This document shows, piece after piece, positions 62,606-64,000 of a DNA stretch of 64,000 nt. Both the position numbers and the translations under genes were made by a program. Where the stretch lies: NCBI RefSeq assembly GCF_006088715.1, contig NZ_CP030771.1, positions 3,658,001 to 3,722,000 on the forward strand, written 5' to 3'. Source of the stretch: Streptomyces sp. YIM 121038 (GTDB lineage: Bacteria; Actinomycetota; Actinomycetes; Streptomycetales; Streptomycetaceae). The notes under the pieces were generated by a model that saw only the letters and a list, made by a program, of their open reading frames with translations, had not been told where the DNA came from and searched no databases. How positions within the stretch are numbered: position 1 is the first letter of the stretch; every line of letters begins with the position of its first letter.

Positions 62606-64000
62606 ATGAGCATGTTCGAGACAGTCCTCGTGGCCAACCGGGGCGAGATCGCCGTCCGCGTCATCCGCACGCTGCGCTCCCTCGGCGTCCGCTCGGTGGC
62701 CGTCTTCTCCGACGCGGACGCCGACGCCCGGCACGTGCGCGAGGCCGACACGGCCGTGCGCCTCGGCCCGGCGCCCGCGAGCGAGAGCTACCTCTCGGTG
62801 GAGCGCCTCCTCGCCGCGGCCGCCGCGTCCGGCGCCCGGGCGGTCCACCCCGGCTACGGCTTCCTCGCGGAGAACGCCGCCTTCGCGCAGGCCTGCGCGG
62901 ACGCCGGGCTCGTCTTCATCGGGCCGCCCGCCGCGGCGATCGACCTGATGGGCGACAAGATCCGCGCCAAGGAGACCGTGCGCGCGGCCGGGGTCCCCGT
63001 GGTGCCCGGCTCCTCGGGCAGCGGCCTCACCGACGCCCAGCTCACCGCCGCCGCGCGGGAGATCGGCACCCCGGTCCTGCTCAAGCCGTCCGCGGGCGGC
63101 GGCGGCAAGGGCATGCGCCTGGTCCGCGACGCCGCGCTGCTCGGCGAGGAGATCGCCGCCGCGCGGCGCGAGGCGCGCGCCTCCTTCGGCGACGACACCC
63201 TGCTCGTCGAGCGCTGGGTCGACCGCCCCCGGCACATCGAGATCCAGGTCCTCGCCGACGCCCACGGCAACGTGGTGCACCTGGGCGAGCGCGAGTGCTC
63301 CCTCCAGCGCCGCCACCAGAAGATCATCGAGGAGGCGCCCAGCGTCCTGCTCGACGAGGAGACGCGCGCCGCGATGGGCGCCGCCGCCGTCGAGGCCGCG
63401 CGCTCCTGCGGCTACGTCGGCGCGGGCACGGTCGAGTTCATCGTGCCGGGCAGCGACCCGTCCTCGTACTACTTCATGGAGATGAACACCCGCCTCCAGG
63501 TGGAGCACCCGGTCACCGAGCTGATCACGGGGCTCGACCTGGTGGAGTGGCAGCTGCGGGTTGCGGCGGGCGAGCCGCTGCCCTTCGGGCAGGACGACAT
63601 CACGCTGACCGGGCACGCGGTGGAGGCCCGCATCTGCGCCGAGGACCCGGCCCGCGGCTTCCTGCCGTCCGGCGGCACGGTCCTGCTGCTGCGCGAGCCC
63701 TCCGGCGACGGCGTGCGCACCGACTCCGGCCTCAGCGAGGGCACGGAGGTCGGCAGCCTGTACGACCCGATGCTGTCCAAGGTGATCGCGTACGGCCCCG
63801 ACCGGGCGACGGCCCTGCGCAAGCTGCGCGCGGCGCTCGCGGACACGGTGATCCTGGGCGTGCCGACGAACGCGGGCTTCCTGCGGCGCTTGCTGGCCCA
63901 CCCGGCGGTGCTGGCCGGGGAGCTGGACACGGGCCTGGTGGAGCGGGAGGCCGAGGGGCTTGTCGCCTCGGAGGTACCGGCTGAGGTGTACGAAGCCGCG
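62606..64000 (+). CDS. Biotin carboxylase/BCCP subunit of acyl-CoA carboxylase (3' end missing)
   Basis: At least 465 aa are visible and the window ends at a codon boundary before any stop. The N-terminal biotin carboxylase has [14 protein letters not shown], the ATP-grasp glycine loop [45 protein letters not shown] and [14 protein letters not shown] with the catalytic residues. The biotin-carrier domain (usually MKM) lies beyond base 64000. It starts at ATG 62606 (a second ATG is two codons in). It carboxylates biotin for the upstream beta subunit. Confidence 0.92.
   Translation, partial: MSMFETVLVANRGEIAVRVIRTLRSLGVRSVAVFSDADADARHVREADTAVRLGPAPASESYLSVERLLAAAAASGARAVHPGYGFLAENAAFAQACADAGLVFIGPPAAAIDLMGDKIRAKETVRAAGVPVVPGSSGSGLTDAQLTAAAREIGTPVLLKPSAGGGGKGMRLVRDAALLGEEIAAARREARASFGDDTLLVERWVDRPRHIEIQVLADAHGNVVHLGERECSLQRRHQKIIEEAPSVLLDEETRAAMGAAAVEAARSCGYVGAGTVEFIVPGSDPSSYYFMEMNTRLQVEHPVTELITGLDLVEWQLRVAAGEPLPFGQDDITLTGHAVEARICAEDPARGFLPSGGTVLLLREPSGDGVRTDSGLSEGTEVGSLYDPMLSKVIAYGPDRATALRKLRAALADTVILGVPTNAGFLRRLLAHPAVLAGELDTGLVEREAEGLVASEVPAEVYEAA

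Overview
The window is high-GC actinobacterial DNA, almost certainly a Streptomyces chromosome core region. Evidence is the codon bias to G/C in third positions, frequent GTG/TTG starts, ATGA/GTGA 4-bp gene overlaps, and gene families in an order I recall from the S. coelicolor SCO272x-SCO277x region (copper ATPase, citrate synthase, recD2, ribose operon, agmatinase-like gene, acyl-CoA dehydrogenase/TetR/carboxylase). That synteny is from memory and was not computed. I see no rRNA, tRNA, CRISPR array, insertion sequence, prophage or plasmid origin.

Layout. 0-9 kb: an SCP2-like protein, an AftB-like GT-C glycosyltransferase, an ABC permease with a remarkable hydrolase-ABC ATPase fusion, a threonine-synthase-like PLP enzyme and an APC amino-acid permease. 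9-16.5 kb: a myo-inositol catabolic operon on the minus strand (iolC, a Cgl0159-type aldolase-like gene, iolB, iolD, mmsA/iolA) with a divergent iolE-like gene. 16.5-20 kb: a small HTH protein, then a CsoR-type operator, copper chaperone and Cu+ ATPase. 20-24 kb: a gene-poor 0.7-kb stretch full of hairpins, citrate synthase and RecD2. 24-30.4 kb: LacI regulator plus ribose uptake/catabolism (rbsA, a fused rbsC-rbsB, rbsK, rbsD). 31-35.5 kb: a three-gene sugar/polyol catabolic operon of unknown substrate (TIM barrel, DUF993, Gfo/Idh) with a divergent LacI regulator and a LacI-type palindrome between them.

35.7-46 kb holds mixed single genes: a MarR-GNAT fusion, a second sugar-phosphate-isomerase-like protein, a double MerR regulator coupled to an EamA exporter, a LysR regulator, a cytoplasmic GH3 (NagZ-like) glycosidase, a lipoprotein, an S37-type secreted peptidase and two small secreted proteins. 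46-51 kb: a 1259-aa fused ABC exporter and a secreted class-A beta-lactamase-fold protein. 51-57 kb: a ThDP decarboxylase-like enzyme translationally coupled to a ureohydrolase, next to a sodium/solute symporter and a divergent PucR regulator; I propose a guanidino-compound or arginine catabolic cassette. 57-64 kb: a small conserved protein, acyl-CoA thioesterase II, acyl-CoA dehydrogenase, TetR regulator and divergent carboxylase subunits (liu/methylcrotonyl-CoA carboxylase type). The last gene runs off the window end.

The less expected content is in multidomain fusions (hydrolase-ABC, permease-binding protein, MarR-GNAT, double MerR) and in two families of short interspersed palindromes. 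One family sits in intergenic terminator positions. The other has one copy inside the tesB reading frame and one that supplies the stop codon of the TetR gene. Several well-formed operators (CsoR, LacI, TetR types) and perfect hairpin terminators are directly visible.
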